A stretch of 40,015 nucleotides of DNA from an uncultured Dehalococcoidia bacterium (GCA_913047625.1 CAJWUJ010000013.1:1-40015); one strand, 5' to 3'; shown: positions 15,272-24,399, numbered from the stretch's first letter. Program-made: numbers and translations. The notes: generated by a model not told the origin, from the sequence alone.

Positions 15272-16567
15272 TTATGATGATTGTATTTCATCTATTCGGT
15301 GCCAGAATGTAGGGTCAGACACTGACGCAGACTCAGCTTCTTGAACAATTGTTTCTCCAGATGACAGTAGTCCTGCAATAGCTGTCATCATGGCTATTCT
15401 ATGATCTCCATGGCTACTGCAAATTGCTCCATCTAATGTTGGTTTCCCAGATATTTTAATGCCGTTGGGAAGTTCTCGGATAGTTGCACCTAGTTTCGAT
15501 AGTTCAGACACTGTTGTTTTGATCCTATCAGATTCTTTGAAACGTAATTCCCCGGCATCTTCAATAGTGGAGGTGCCTTCTGCAAAACATGCCGCTAGGG
15601 CCAAGGCTGGTATTTCGTCAATTAGCCCGGGAATTAATTCTCTCCCGATGCTAATGGAGTGTAATTCACTTGATTCTATAGTTAAATCGCAAACGGGTTC
15701 CTGCTGGTTCAAATGAGTGTATGGGTTTATTGTAATGCGTGCACCCATAGCTTGGAGTGTTTCAATGAATTGGATTCGTGATGGATTAGCACCGACTCCT
15801 TCAAGAGTAATTTTTGCGTTTGGGTGTATTGTTCCTGCCACTAGCCAAAAAGATGCAGCACTGATATCTCCTGGAATAGTTATATCACAGGCTTGCAGTT
15901 TGCCCTTTGATTCAATAGAGACTGTTAGGTCATCAACTACAATAGATGCCCCCATAGATGCTAGGAGAAGTTCAGTGTGATTTCGTGACGCCAAGGGTTG
16001 ATGAACAATAGTTTTCCCGTTTGCGAATAAGCCTGCCAATAAAATTGCTGACTTTACCTGTGCACTAGCAATTGGCATGTAATATTCAATTCCGTTAAGC
16101 TGTTGGCCACTTATGTTTAATGGAGCTAGGGTGTTATTGGATTCGCCAGAAATATTTGCTCCCATTTTAGTCAGTGGTTCGATGATTCTTCCCATTGGCC
16201 TTTTTCTCAAAGAGGAATCTCCGGTGATTGTGGTAGAGAAAGGCTGACTGGCTAAAAAACCAGTGAGTAATCGTAGTGTTGTACCGCTATTTCCTGCATC
16301 TAGCAGTTTACTGGTTTCGTTAAGGACGGCTTGATGTATTTTTATATTGTGTTGTTGGTTTGGGGTAGTATGTGATTCGATAGATGCCCCCAATTGAGTT
16401 AAACATGCAAGGGTAGACTGACAGTCTAATGATGTGGAGTAATTAAATATTTGTGCTGATCCGCCTGCTATGGCATTAAATAATGCAACTCGGTGAGAGA
16501 TAGATTTATCCGGGGGAAGCCGAAATACTCCTTCTATTGAACGTGGTTTCTTAACAATCTTATTCAA
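15272..16567 (-). CDS. aroA: 3-phosphoshikimate 1-carboxyvinyltransferase (EPSP synthase)
   Basis: The 431-residue enzyme has the N-terminal FRLPPDKSISHRVALFNAIA, LLDAGNSGTTLRLLTGFLAS, SLRKRPMGRIIEPL and the C-terminal GELRFKESDRI and HGDHRIAMM motifs. It joins phosphoenolpyruvate to shikimate-3-phosphate in the aromatic amino acid pathway. The DAGNSGTT segment carries the G-x-x-G-T arrangement found in many aroA proteins. The gene sits 27 bp after the hypothetical barrel protein and 5 bp before gmk, in one minus-strand operon. Confidence 0.96.
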   Translation of the reverse strand: MNKIVKKPRSIEGVFRLPPDKSISHRVALFNAIAGGSAQIFNYSTSLDCQSTLACLTQLGASIESHTTPNQQHNIKIHQAVLNETSKLLDAGNSGTTLRLLTGFLASQPFSTTITGDSSLRKRPMGRIIEPLTKMGANISGESNNTLAPLNISGQQLNGIEYYMPIASAQVKSAILLAGLFANGKTIVHQPLASRNHTELLLASMGASIVVDDLTVSIESKGKLQACDITIPGDISAASFWLVAGTIHPNAKITLEGVGANPSRIQFIETLQAMGARITINPYTHLNQQEPVCDLTIESSELHSISIGRELIPGLIDEIPALALAACFAEGTSTIEDAGELRFKESDRIKTTVSELSKLGATIRELPNGIKISGKPTLDGAICSSHGDHRIAMMTAIAGLLSSGETIVQEAESASVSDPTFWHRIDEIQSS

Positions 16568-16594
16568 TATTATTTTCCTGAGGAAGGTTACTTT

Positions 16595-17380
16595 CTAGTC
16601 ATATTCAAAATCGTCATCATCGTAATCGATGCCATGATCCAGTGAGGATAGCTGTGAGACTGTAGCTGCTGACTTGGATCCGCGACCAACTCTTTTTGGT
16701 AGGTCAATTAAGGCTGTTCTAAGAGTAGTAAGCTGTTTACTGGTTACTGCGGTTGGGTCTACTATTAGAACATCAATACCCACCTCTTTAAGTATATCGA
16801 CGTATTTCTCTGTGGGTGCGGTAAGGAATTCCACAAATAGATACTTTGAAACCATGCTTCTAAGAGTTGTTATTTCTAGTAGTGTTTCCAAGGGTTTTAC
16901 TGCCAGTTTGGAAGATAGTTGTAACAGGAAACCATCAACCGGAAGATCATCTAGAGATCGTAGGATTCGTTCATCTAAAGTGTTAGGAATTTGAAGAATA
17001 CGAGCAGTTGTACTTTCGTGTAGTGCTTCTAAGGGAGTATTTGCTATATCTGATACTATGAAATCACAGTTGTTTTTCTTCAGATATGTTACATCAGTAG
17101 CTTTTAGTGATGGTGGCCAAACACCCCAAGGTAGCGATGTAATATAGGCAGGTAGACTGGATAACGTATCTTTTACTTGGTTCGGCAGGTTTGATTGAAA
17201 CACGATACCGTCCATTAGAGATACTAGCTGTTCACTTTCTTTAGATTTAAAAGAGTAAGATGGGTATTTGCCTACTATCAGGATTTGAGGGTATATATTT
17301 TCGTTTGTGTTTTTGTTGAAACCAAGTTTACCACCATAGTCTTTTTGGCTTTTTTCTAGCTTATCTAATAATTTACTCAT
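16595..17380 (-). CDS. Conserved-looking hypothetical protein, probable alpha/beta barrel
   Basis: I do not recognise the family. The 261-residue soluble protein shows regularly spaced hydrophobic strands (DGIVFQ, PAYITSLPWGV, CDFIVSDI, ARILQIP, DGFLLQL, KYLFVEFL, IDVLIVDP) alternating with helical stretches, a pattern typical of TIM barrels. The C-terminal 30 residues are polar, ending in the acidic tail DYDDDDFEYD. No catalytic motif is obvious. It opens the operon ahead of aroA and gmk. It lacks a signal peptide or membrane segment. A role in central metabolism is suggested only by its neighbours. Confidence 0.75.
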   Translation of the reverse strand: MSKLLDKLEKSQKDYGGKLGFNKNTNENIYPQILIVGKYPSYSFKSKESEQLVSLMDGIVFQSNLPNQVKDTLSSLPAYITSLPWGVWPPSLKATDVTYLKKNNCDFIVSDIANTPLEALHESTTARILQIPNTLDERILRSLDDLPVDGFLLQLSSKLAVKPLETLLEITTLRSMVSKYLFVEFLTAPTEKYVDILKEVGIDVLIVDPTAVTSKQLTTLRTALIDLPKRVGRGSKSAATVSQLSSLDHGIDYDDDDFEYD

Positions 17381-17568
17381 TGGTGTATTGACACACCCCC
17401 AGTTTAGTTGTTTGGAAATAGTCTTTAGAAGTCAGACCTAAAAGCGATCCAAGAAATTCATTATTTGCGCAAATACACTAGATGTCAAACGGAATTATTA
17501 GTAGCTTGGTTACTTGCAGTTCAAGATCTCATTACTTTAGTCAATTATCTGAGTAATAAGTCAGGACG

Positions 17569-18198
17569 CTATTGTATTGTCATTTCAGTATAGGTAATGA
17601 AATGTCTGTTGAAAGTATATGGGCGAATTACTGATTTCCACTCACCTTTATCAGCAGCTTCTTGCCACTTGACGGTATTTGGAATATTAGGATCATTGAT
17701 TTCGTAAATTGCTGTGTACTTGGGACGGATGTCTGCTAAAGCGAGATACCGTGAACATTGCTGAACTTCAGGCAAAGTACACATGAATGGAGAATGTTGA
17801 GAATCGTAGAGTTGATTGAATGTACTTTCCTTAAAGGATTCTACGTCGGCCATTGCGAAATGTAGATAACCTGTATTTAACAAGAGGTTTTGGGCACTGC
17901 CTACCCATTTTAGAATAATGTTACTGTTATTCATACTATAAGTTTGTAATAGAGCTGACCATTGTCTGTGTTCTTCGATAGCTAGCCAGCTTGGCGAATC
18001 CAGTACTTTTGGTGTAGCTATTTCGTATAACGTCAGGTACTTTGGGGATGATTTATCAGTGGTGAGATAGGTTTTAATACGTTCAACTCCCTGTATTTCC
18101 GATAAATCCTTCAGACGTTTCTTTACATGATGAGTCAATAATATATTCTGATGATCGTGTCTGATATCCATACGCTCTAGATAAATATACTGTCCCAT
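17569..18198 (-). CDS. Hypothetical protein with two internal repeats (dimeric alpha/beta barrel, EthD-like)
   Basis: The 209-residue protein contains two similar halves. Each half has a strand of the form YLTLYEI or YTAIYEI, followed by a proline-containing turn and W-containing helix (SPSWLAIEEHRQW and TVKWQEAADKGEW), then a short R/Y-rich end (LLQTYSMNN and VIRPYTFNRH). This resembles a tandem dimeric alpha/beta barrel (EthD/ABM-type) fold; proteins of this fold bind or convert small aromatic molecules or haem. The function is unassigned. The gene is divergent from the GlcG-like gene at 18315. Confidence 0.72.
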   Translation of the reverse strand: MGQYIYLERMDIRHDHQNILLTHHVKKRLKDLSEIQGVERIKTYLTTDKSSPKYLTLYEIATPKVLDSPSWLAIEEHRQWSALLQTYSMNNSNIILKWVGSAQNLLLNTGYLHFAMADVESFKESTFNQLYDSQHSPFMCTLPEVQQCSRYLALADIRPKYTAIYEINDPNIPNTVKWQEAADKGEWKSVIRPYTFNRHFITYTEMTIQ

Positions 18199-18255
18199 AA
18201 AAACCTCTTTATGATGGTACTATGTAAAACTGTTTTGTTTCAAATTGTTGAGTGC

Positions 18256-18285
18256 GTGAACAGGCTATGGTATTTATGCTATGAT
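18256..18285 (+). promoter_or_regulatory. Candidate extended -10 promoter of the GlcG-like gene
   Basis: TATGAT at 18280-18285 matches 5 of 6 positions of the -10 consensus and is preceded by TG at 18277-18278 (extended -10). A weak -35, GTGAAC, lies 18 bases upstream at 18256-18261. Transcription would begin near 18292, about 20 bases before the GTG start. Confidence 0.45.
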
Positions 18286-18314
18286 TCTAGCCAGTTTAAC
18301 GTAAGGAGTATTCA

Positions 18315-18722
18315 GTGAGTTTATCATGTGAGCAAGCAGAACATGCTTTAAGAGTTGCAAAGGAAAAGGCAATTGAAATAGATAGGGGTCCAGTTGGGAT
18401 AGCAGTAGTTGATGCAAGGGGTGACCTGATTTGTTGTGTAAGAATGGATGGAGCTAGATGGTATACGGCAGATGTTGCTAGATCAAAAGCTTTTGCTTCA
18501 TCAACTTGGGGTAAAACTACAAAAGATCTGCAAGCAACGATAGCAGATAATCCTGTTGTTCGGACTGTTATATCCTTAGGGAATGATTTTATTACTCCTG
18601 CCGAAGGCGCAGTTCCCATCATTAAGGATAATGTGATTTTGGGTGCTATCGGTGCTAGTGGAGCAGATCCAGAGGCAGATGAGATTATTTCTCAGGCTGG
18701 GGTAGACGCTATAGTTAAATAA
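18315..18722 (+). CDS. GlcG/HbpS-family protein (DUF336)
   Basis: The 135-residue protein matches the GlcG/HbpS fold (DUF336): PVGIAVVDARGDLICCVRMD near residues 28-47, ADVARSKAFASSTWGK and VPIIKDNVILGAIGASGAD at the C-terminus. Family members include haem-binding HbpS and GlcG of the glycolate locus; the biochemical role of most is unclear. GTG at 18315 is chosen because AAGGAG lies at 18303-18308, six bases upstream. It ends 96 bp before the stop of the convergent HyuB gene. Confidence 0.88.
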   Translation: MSLSCEQAEHALRVAKEKAIEIDRGPVGIAVVDARGDLICCVRMDGARWYTADVARSKAFASSTWGKTTKDLQATIADNPVVRTVISLGNDFITPAEGAVPIIKDNVILGAIGASGADPEADEIISQAGVDAIVK

Positions 18723-18817
18723 AACCCTGACGGGTAGGAACTTTGAGTTCTAAGTGATCCCGTTGGATAGATTTTAAAGTCCTTGATACTATTGCTAAGC
18801 TGAATAATATTAGAATA

Positions 18818-20509
18818 TTAGTGGGAGGATCCGTATACTGATTGGGCTCGCTTTGCACTGATTTTCTCTTCAATAACGTCTTGGCGTACGAGTGTTTTAT
18901 GACGTTTGAAAGGATCTCCCCATCCGCCACCACCAGGGACATCAATCTGGAGGGTTTCTCCTGCTTTCATGTAACGCAGGAACTTTGAAGGCATATTTTC
19001 TTTGTCCTCTTGGTTGTGATTAATTGTTACCGTGGTGTTGCTGGAAGACTGACCTCCATGGGTCCCTTTAGGTGAGAATTTCATACGATCTGATCTGAGT
19101 GTTACCAGAGTGTCGTTCTGGAGATATTTGTACGTTTTCCTCATTCCTAGACCGCCTCGATATTCCCCAGCTCCTTCTGAATCTGGAAGTAGACTTACTT
19201 CTTCAACCATAACAGGGATTTCTACCTCTATAGTTTCTGCAGGTGTATTTGCTAAATTGCTTGAAAAACAATGCTGGCCTTCGAATCCGTCCCTGTTTGG
19301 GTAGGCCCCTGAAGCAACTTCTAGCCAACCGTCTACAAGAACCCAGGGTTTCCAAGGGGATTTCCCTTTGTGGTATCCCGCTAAAGTTATTGAAACTTCT
19401 GCGCCACCCGAACATGCTGATAAATGTTCAGGGAGAATTTGTTGAAATGCTCCCATCATGGTTTGAAATATTCTTATACATCCTAGATTGCGAGCTGCTA
19501 CAGGAGCTGGGATCTGTGGGTTTACGAAGCTTCCAATTGGAGCAGTAATAGTAACCGGTCTGAAGTATCCTGCAGTGTTCGGAATATCGAACCCTAGGCA
19601 TCCAAGAGCTGTTTTGGTTGCAGCGTATACCATCCCTTTAGTGGTTTGAAATAACGGTTGTATTGCACCCAAGCATTGAGGCCCCGTTCCTCTGAAATCT
19701 ACGTGGATTTCATCATGTGATTTATTAACCGTGACAGTAATTGGTATTGGTTGATCAACAAATCCGTCGTCATCAACATAGTCAGTATAAGTCCACTCGC
19801 CATTAGGCAACTTCTCTATCGCCTGACGAGTCATGGATTCAGTATAGGATAGAAGGCTCCTCGTTGACTCCTGTACTTTGATAGCACCAATATCCTCGGT
19901 TAGCTTCTGATATTCCAGTTCTCCATAATCGAGTCCGGCAATTTGCCCCATTAAATCTCCTGCTACAACTTCAGGGACGCGTACGGCTTTCTCGATTATG
20001 CGAAATAGCGTCTCATTTGGTTTTCTTTCAGAGAAGAGTTTTAAAGGAGGTATTCTTAATCCTTCTTGATAAATTTCTGTGCTATCACATGCATTTCCTC
20101 CTGCTACCCTACCTCCTATATCAGTGTGATGACTCATCGCACAGACATAAGCAACGAGAATATTTGAATGAAAAACAGGTTTAAAAAGAAAAATGTCGGG
20201 TAAGTGGCTGCCACCTTCGTATGGATCATTCGTAATGAAAATGTCTCCTGGTCGCACTTGATCTTTATATCGTTCTAAACAGCTTTCCAGTGCGGGCATC
20301 ATACCTCCAAGATGAATAGGGAGGCAGAGACCTTGTCCAATTAATTCACCGTCCTGATTGAGGATACCTGTAGAAAAATCTAATGCTGTTCTCACAATGG
20401 AAGACCGTGAAGACTTCATTACAGTAAGCGCCATTCCGTCCGAGATTCCTTCCAGTCTGTTTTTCAGGATTTCTATATGGATAGGATCAAAATTCTTAAT
20501 TGTAGTCAT
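18818..20509 (-). CDS. Hydantoinase B/oxoprolinase family protein (HyuB)
   Basis: The 563-residue protein has HyuB marks: DPIHIEILKNRLEGISDGMA at the N-terminus, GDIFITNDPYEGGSHLPDI, the CAMSHHTDIGGRVAGGN metal-site region, VDFRGTGPQCLGAIQP and a C-terminal PGGGGWGDPF. HyuB and its partner HyuA form ATP-dependent N-methylhydantoinase, acetone carboxylase-like or 5-oxoprolinase enzymes. No HyuA gene is adjacent here. The gene lies 23 bp downstream of two tandem MFS permeases on the same strand, suggesting that they import its substrate; that is inference. Confidence 0.92.
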   Translation of the reverse strand: MTTIKNFDPIHIEILKNRLEGISDGMALTVMKSSRSSIVRTALDFSTGILNQDGELIGQGLCLPIHLGGMMPALESCLERYKDQVRPGDIFITNDPYEGGSHLPDIFLFKPVFHSNILVAYVCAMSHHTDIGGRVAGGNACDSTEIYQEGLRIPPLKLFSERKPNETLFRIIEKAVRVPEVVAGDLMGQIAGLDYGELEYQKLTEDIGAIKVQESTRSLLSYTESMTRQAIEKLPNGEWTYTDYVDDDGFVDQPIPITVTVNKSHDEIHVDFRGTGPQCLGAIQPLFQTTKGMVYAATKTALGCLGFDIPNTAGYFRPVTITAPIGSFVNPQIPAPVAARNLGCIRIFQTMMGAFQQILPEHLSACSGGAEVSITLAGYHKGKSPWKPWVLVDGWLEVASGAYPNRDGFEGQHCFSSNLANTPAETIEVEIPVMVEEVSLLPDSEGAGEYRGGLGMRKTYKYLQNDTLVTLRSDRMKFSPKGTHGGQSSSNTTVTINHNQEDKENMPSKFLRYMKAGETLQIDVPGGGGWGDPFKRHKTLVRQDVIEEKISAKRAQSVYGSSH

Positions 20510-20532
20510 GTAATCACCATTTGATCACTTAA

Positions 20533-21789
20533 CTAGTCTGTAGGCAAGTTAGATCGTAGGGGTGATTTAGCTGGAGGTTTGGCCATGGCGCAGCATATTA
20601 AACCAAGAACGCCAAGTGCGGCAGTTATGAGGAATGGTATTGTATAAGTCCCGGTCGTGTCGAAAAGTATGCCTGCCATTAAAGGTCCAGCAATACCTCC
20701 TATCATGTTAGCTTGTGATAAGGCCCCTGCAACAGTTGACATGCGTTCTGTACCAAAAAACTGAGCTGCTATAACCGTTGATTGTGGCATACAAGCTCCG
20801 TAGCCTATACCAAAACATGTCGCAAAAAGAATGTAGAGCCACAGCATGTCTCCAAAATTTATCACCACTAGTACCACCATATTGATAATTAGTCCTGCGA
20901 TGTACACACTCTTGGCACTGTACTGATATGTCAAATATCCACCACCAATTTTCCCTAAGATGCTGGATAGCCCTAGAATTGCTATCAATCTTGCAGCCAT
21001 AGACGGATCTATCCCAGAATCGATTGCTCTGGGAACTAAATGTACGAGACATAGCTGAAGAATAGTCAAGGTCGTCATATTCATTCCAAATATCAACCAG
21101 AAACCCTGACTTTTTACTATGCTACTTAACGATAGGCTTGGATCTTCGTCATTCAGCAAATCTCGTTGAAGGGTAGAGCTATTTTTACGTACTGGGGGTT
21201 CTTTTGCTAATAGCGTGGCTAGCAATGCTAGAACCAGCATGATGCCCCCAAAAAACTTGAAAGTGTACCTCCATCCCTCGGTGTGAATGAAATAATCTGC
21301 CAAGGACGGCATGACTGCAGTACCAACACCAACTCCAGCAATGCTGAGTCCGAAGGCAAATCCTCTTTGCTGAGGAGGGAACCACCGCATTGTTGTGCCA
21401 GTAAGAGGTGAAAAAGTTCCTGACAGCCCAATGCCCCCAATAATCGAAAAGCAAGTAATAAATTGGAGTAAGGATTCAGCGAAGGACGCCAAAAAGAATC
21501 CTGCAGAAAATAAGCCTCCGCTTATCACGAGTACCCAGCGAATATTCCATGAATCCGCGAGTTTTCCCCATAGTACTGAACCTGAAAAGCCGATCGCTAG
21601 CAGAATCGCGAAAGCGGTAGACATAGATGTCCGAGAAAGGTTGAGATCCTCTGCGATAGGGTTAAAATAAACTCCGTTCGACGCTTGTGTGGCGCCCCAG
21701 CCAATACCGCAGTAGAGGAAGAAAATTACTACTATAACCCATTTGTAGTAGGAGGGATTTTCAGGAGAATAGTTAGAGGTATTTGGCAT
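20533..21789 (-). CDS. MFS transporter, monocarboxylate/oxalate-type (paralog 1 of 2)
   Basis: The 418-residue, 12-segment permease has WVIVVIFFLYCGIGWGATQA at the N-terminus, the loop VLWGKLADSWNIRWVL and the SPLTGTTMRWFPPQQRGFAF segment, as in OFA/MCT-like MFS proteins of organic anions. It is about 70% identical by eye to the next upstream gene over the first 190 residues, so the pair arose by tandem duplication. It sits 23 bp upstream of HyuB and 65 bp after its paralog, which fits one transcript. Confidence 0.88.
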   Translation of the reverse strand: MPNTSNYSPENPSYYKWVIVVIFFLYCGIGWGATQASNGVYFNPIAEDLNLSRTSMSTAFAILLAIGFSGSVLWGKLADSWNIRWVLVISGGLFSAGFFLASFAESLLQFITCFSIIGGIGLSGTFSPLTGTTMRWFPPQQRGFAFGLSIAGVGVGTAVMPSLADYFIHTEGWRYTFKFFGGIMLVLALLATLLAKEPPVRKNSSTLQRDLLNDEDPSLSLSSIVKSQGFWLIFGMNMTTLTILQLCLVHLVPRAIDSGIDPSMAARLIAILGLSSILGKIGGGYLTYQYSAKSVYIAGLIINMVVLVVINFGDMLWLYILFATCFGIGYGACMPQSTVIAAQFFGTERMSTVAGALSQANMIGGIAGPLMAGILFDTTGTYTIPFLITAALGVLGLICCAMAKPPAKSPLRSNLPTD

Positions 21790-21854
21790 GATGTCTTATT
21801 TAGGCTATGGAATTATGTTCCTTATACTGGAGGCTAAAGTCCAACAGGATTAGA

Positions 21855-23093
21855 TTACCGTATCGACTTGTATGGCGCACTGGCCATGATACATAAGATG
21901 ATACCGATTATCCCAATCAAAGATGCTAAAATGAAAGGTATGGTATAACTGCCTGATGTATCAAAAAGTATTCCCGCCATTACAGGACCTACTACTCCTC
22001 CCATCATATTGCCTTGCGATAAGGCGCCTGTGATAGTGGACATGTGTTCTGTTCCAAAAAACTTTACGGAAAGTAAATTAGATTGCATGATGCATGCTCC
22101 GTAGCCGATACCAAAACCAGTTGCAAAAGTGACATAAAGTAGGAGCATGTCTCCTAAATTAATGCTCAAAAGAACCGTTATCATTAGGACTACGGACGCG
22201 ACATACACTGTTCTGGGACTGAATCTGTCACTTAAATAACCACCACCAGTTTTACCTAAAATGCTTGCTAGCCCTAGGATCGCCATTAGTTTAGCTGCGG
22301 TGGAGGAATCTATTCCAGAGTCAATGGCTCTAGGAACGAGATGGACGAGGCACATTTGTAGGATTGTAACTGCAGCAACATTCATCCCAAATATAAGCCA
22401 GAATCTTCGATGTTTTAGAATAGCAGACAGTGAAGGTCCAGAATCCGGCTGGTCAAGGGATGATACTTTTCTCTGATTACCTTTATTTTTATGAGTTGAA
22501 GGCTCTTTTGCTAATAGAGTCGCTAGCAATGTGAGGATTAACATAATGACACCAAAAGTTCTGAAGGTGTATTGCCAACTTTGTGAATAAATGAGGTAGT
22601 CAGCCAGAGTAGGCATGATAGCTGTTCCTACGCCAACTCCAGCAATGCTGAGTCCGAGAGCAAACCCTCTTTGGCGAGGGGGAAACCATCTCATAGTCGT
22701 TCCAGTCAAAGGAGAAAAGGTTCCTGCTAAGCCCAATCCTCCAATGATGCAAAAACAGATAATGAATTGAGTTAAATTCTGAGCGAAAGAAGCTAAGAGA
22801 AATCCACCAGAAAACATGGAGCCGCTCATACAGAGAACCCAGCGAATACTCCAGGCATCCGTTAGTTTTCCCCACACCACAGAACCTGAGAATCCCATTG
22901 CTAGTAAAATGGCAAATGTCGTTGACATAGAGGTTCTGGACAGGTCAAGACTGTCTGCAATTGGATTAAAATAAACGCCGTTTGAAGCTTGAGTAACGCC
23001 CCATCCGATGCCGTTATAGAAGAAGAAAATCGCTACTATAACCCATTTGTATCGAGCATCGTTTGTAAGGGATATATGGTGACTGTCGTCCAT
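21855..23093 (-). CDS. MFS transporter, monocarboxylate/oxalate-type (paralog 2 of 2)
   Basis: The 412-residue permease shares with its neighbour the motifs TQASNGVYFNPIAD, DLSRTSMSTTFAILLA, SPLTGTTMRWFPPRQRGFAL and LSIAGVGVGTAIMPTLADYL. The central cytoplasmic loop, after ATLLAKEP, differs most between the two and may reflect different substrates or partners. The start is ATG at 23093. It is the first gene of the putative MFS-MFS-HyuB transcript and is divergent from the aldo/keto reductase. Confidence 0.88.
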   Translation of the reverse strand: MDDSHHISLTNDARYKWVIVAIFFFYNGIGWGVTQASNGVYFNPIADSLDLSRTSMSTTFAILLAMGFSGSVVWGKLTDAWSIRWVLCMSGSMFSGGFLLASFAQNLTQFIICFCIIGGLGLAGTFSPLTGTTMRWFPPRQRGFALGLSIAGVGVGTAIMPTLADYLIYSQSWQYTFRTFGVIMLILTLLATLLAKEPSTHKNKGNQRKVSSLDQPDSGPSLSAILKHRRFWLIFGMNVAAVTILQMCLVHLVPRAIDSGIDSSTAAKLMAILGLASILGKTGGGYLSDRFSPRTVYVASVVLMITVLLSINLGDMLLLYVTFATGFGIGYGACIMQSNLLSVKFFGTEHMSTITGALSQGNMMGGVVGPVMAGILFDTSGSYTIPFILASLIGIIGIILCIMASAPYKSIR

Positions 23094-23234
23094 GTTTAAG
23101 ACCGAGGCTCATTTTACCATTAGAATTCAGAGAATAACAGGAATAACGTTTCCACGCGGATTTAGACATGACAGTGAGATGAAAGATTTTGATCATCTAT
23201 GATACTATCAGTGAAGAGAGGACAATATCCATCA

Positions 23235-24176
23235 ATGAATTATTCACAGCTTGGTAAAACTCAACTTAACGTATCTCGGTTATGTTTAGGTACTAATTCT
23301 TTTGGTGCAGGGTATATTTCAGAGAGTGACATCAGTACTTTGGTGGCTCAGTCGCTTAGTTTAGGGATCAACTTTATTGATACTGCTGATGTTTACAATG
23401 ATGGATTATCTGAAATCCTTCTGGGGAGAGCAGTGGCGACAAATCGACATGACTTTGTTCTTGCTACAAAAGGTGGAATGCCAGTAGGACCAGATAAGGC
23501 AGAGTATGGGTTGTCGCGAGGACATATGACGAAGGCTTTAGACTCGAGTCTCCAAAGATTGGGGACTGATTATATTGACTTATACCAGGTTCATCTTTGG
23601 GATGAAGAGACTCCAATAGAGGAAACGCTCGAAGTATTGGATTCTTTCGTCAGGCAAGGGAAGGTTCGATATATAGGCTGCTCTAACTTTTCAGCAGAGC
23701 AGTTGAAGCAATCTCTGGAGATTAGTAATGATAACTCATGGGATAGTTTTAGTAGTGTTCAACCAGTGTTCAATCTTATAGATCGCGATATTGAAAAACA
23801 ACTCTTACCCTTGTGTGCAAATTTTGACATAGCTGTTTTGCCGTATCAGATTCTTATGGGCGGAATATTGACTGGAACTTATGTTCAGCATAGTGCACCT
23901 GATTCCAATACTCATATGGCCTCAAAACACGCTGGTACAGCGATGAAGAAGTACTGGAATGAGCGAAGTTTTAATATGGTAAGCGCTCTTACGAAAATAT
24001 CTGAACGTACTGGATACAGCGCTACGCAATTAATGATTGGATGGGCTTTAAACAAAGAAAGTATCACATCAGTCGTTGTAGGCAGTACGAAAATTGCGCA
24101 ACTTGAAGAGAATTTCCAAGTTATTACAGAGTCTATTCCAGAAGATGTTTTAGCTCTTGTAGATGCTTTACAGTAG
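23235..24176 (+). CDS. Aldo/keto reductase
   Basis: The 313-residue (beta/alpha)8 oxidoreductase has the AKR catalytic set: FIDTADVYNDGLSE (Asp and Tyr), VLATKGGM (Lys), DLYQVHLWD (His), and the NADPH-binding VVVGSTKIAQLEEN at the C-terminus. It reduces aldehydes or ketones with NADPH; the substrate is unknown. ATG at 23235 is chosen because MNYSQLGKTQLNVSRLCLGT is where family homology starts. AGAGGA is upstream but at a long distance of 12 bases. A longer frame from ATG 23199 is possible and less likely. Confidence 0.92.
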   Translation: MNYSQLGKTQLNVSRLCLGTNSFGAGYISESDISTLVAQSLSLGINFIDTADVYNDGLSEILLGRAVATNRHDFVLATKGGMPVGPDKAEYGLSRGHMTKALDSSLQRLGTDYIDLYQVHLWDEETPIEETLEVLDSFVRQGKVRYIGCSNFSAEQLKQSLEISNDNSWDSFSSVQPVFNLIDRDIEKQLLPLCANFDIAVLPYQILMGGILTGTYVQHSAPDSNTHMASKHAGTAMKKYWNERSFNMVSALTKISERTGYSATQLMIGWALNKESITSVVVGSTKIAQLEENFQVITESIPEDVLALVDALQ

Positions 24177-24202
24177 AGATCAACGCGAAGTAGGGAAGCG
24201 AT

Positions 24203-24232
24203 TTGACATCACTTCTGCCAGAGTGATAGACT
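24203..24232 (+). promoter_or_regulatory. Candidate promoter for a short transcript ahead of the peroxiredoxin
   Basis: A consensus-perfect -35 TTGACA is at 24203-24208, with TAGACT at 24227-24232 (3 to 4 of 6 positions) 18 bases later. A start near 24239 would give a transcript of about 130 nt ending at the terminator at 24339-24370. The match was found by eye. Confidence 0.35.
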
Positions 24233-24338
24233 CCCTCATCAAATGTATTTCGGATCTATGTGTCTGGTCAATGTCGTATGCAGGTGTACTCGTTTATAGG
24301 GTACAGTAATCAGGCATTATCTACGGTCCGATCACTTT

Positions 24339-24370
24339 ACCGCTCAGTATGAACCGAGCGGTTTTTTTTT
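24339..24370 (+). terminator. Rho-independent terminator
   Basis: The perfect 7-bp stem ACCGCTC (24339-24345) and GAGCGGT (24356-24362) encloses a 10-nt loop and runs into nine T residues (24362-24370). It lies 163 bp after the aldo/keto reductase stop and 30 bp before the peroxiredoxin start. It may end the reductase transcript, end a short RNA from 24239, or attenuate the peroxiredoxin gene. Confidence 0.85.
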
Positions 24371-24399
24371 GCCAAAAGTAGATTAAAGGGAGGTTTATT

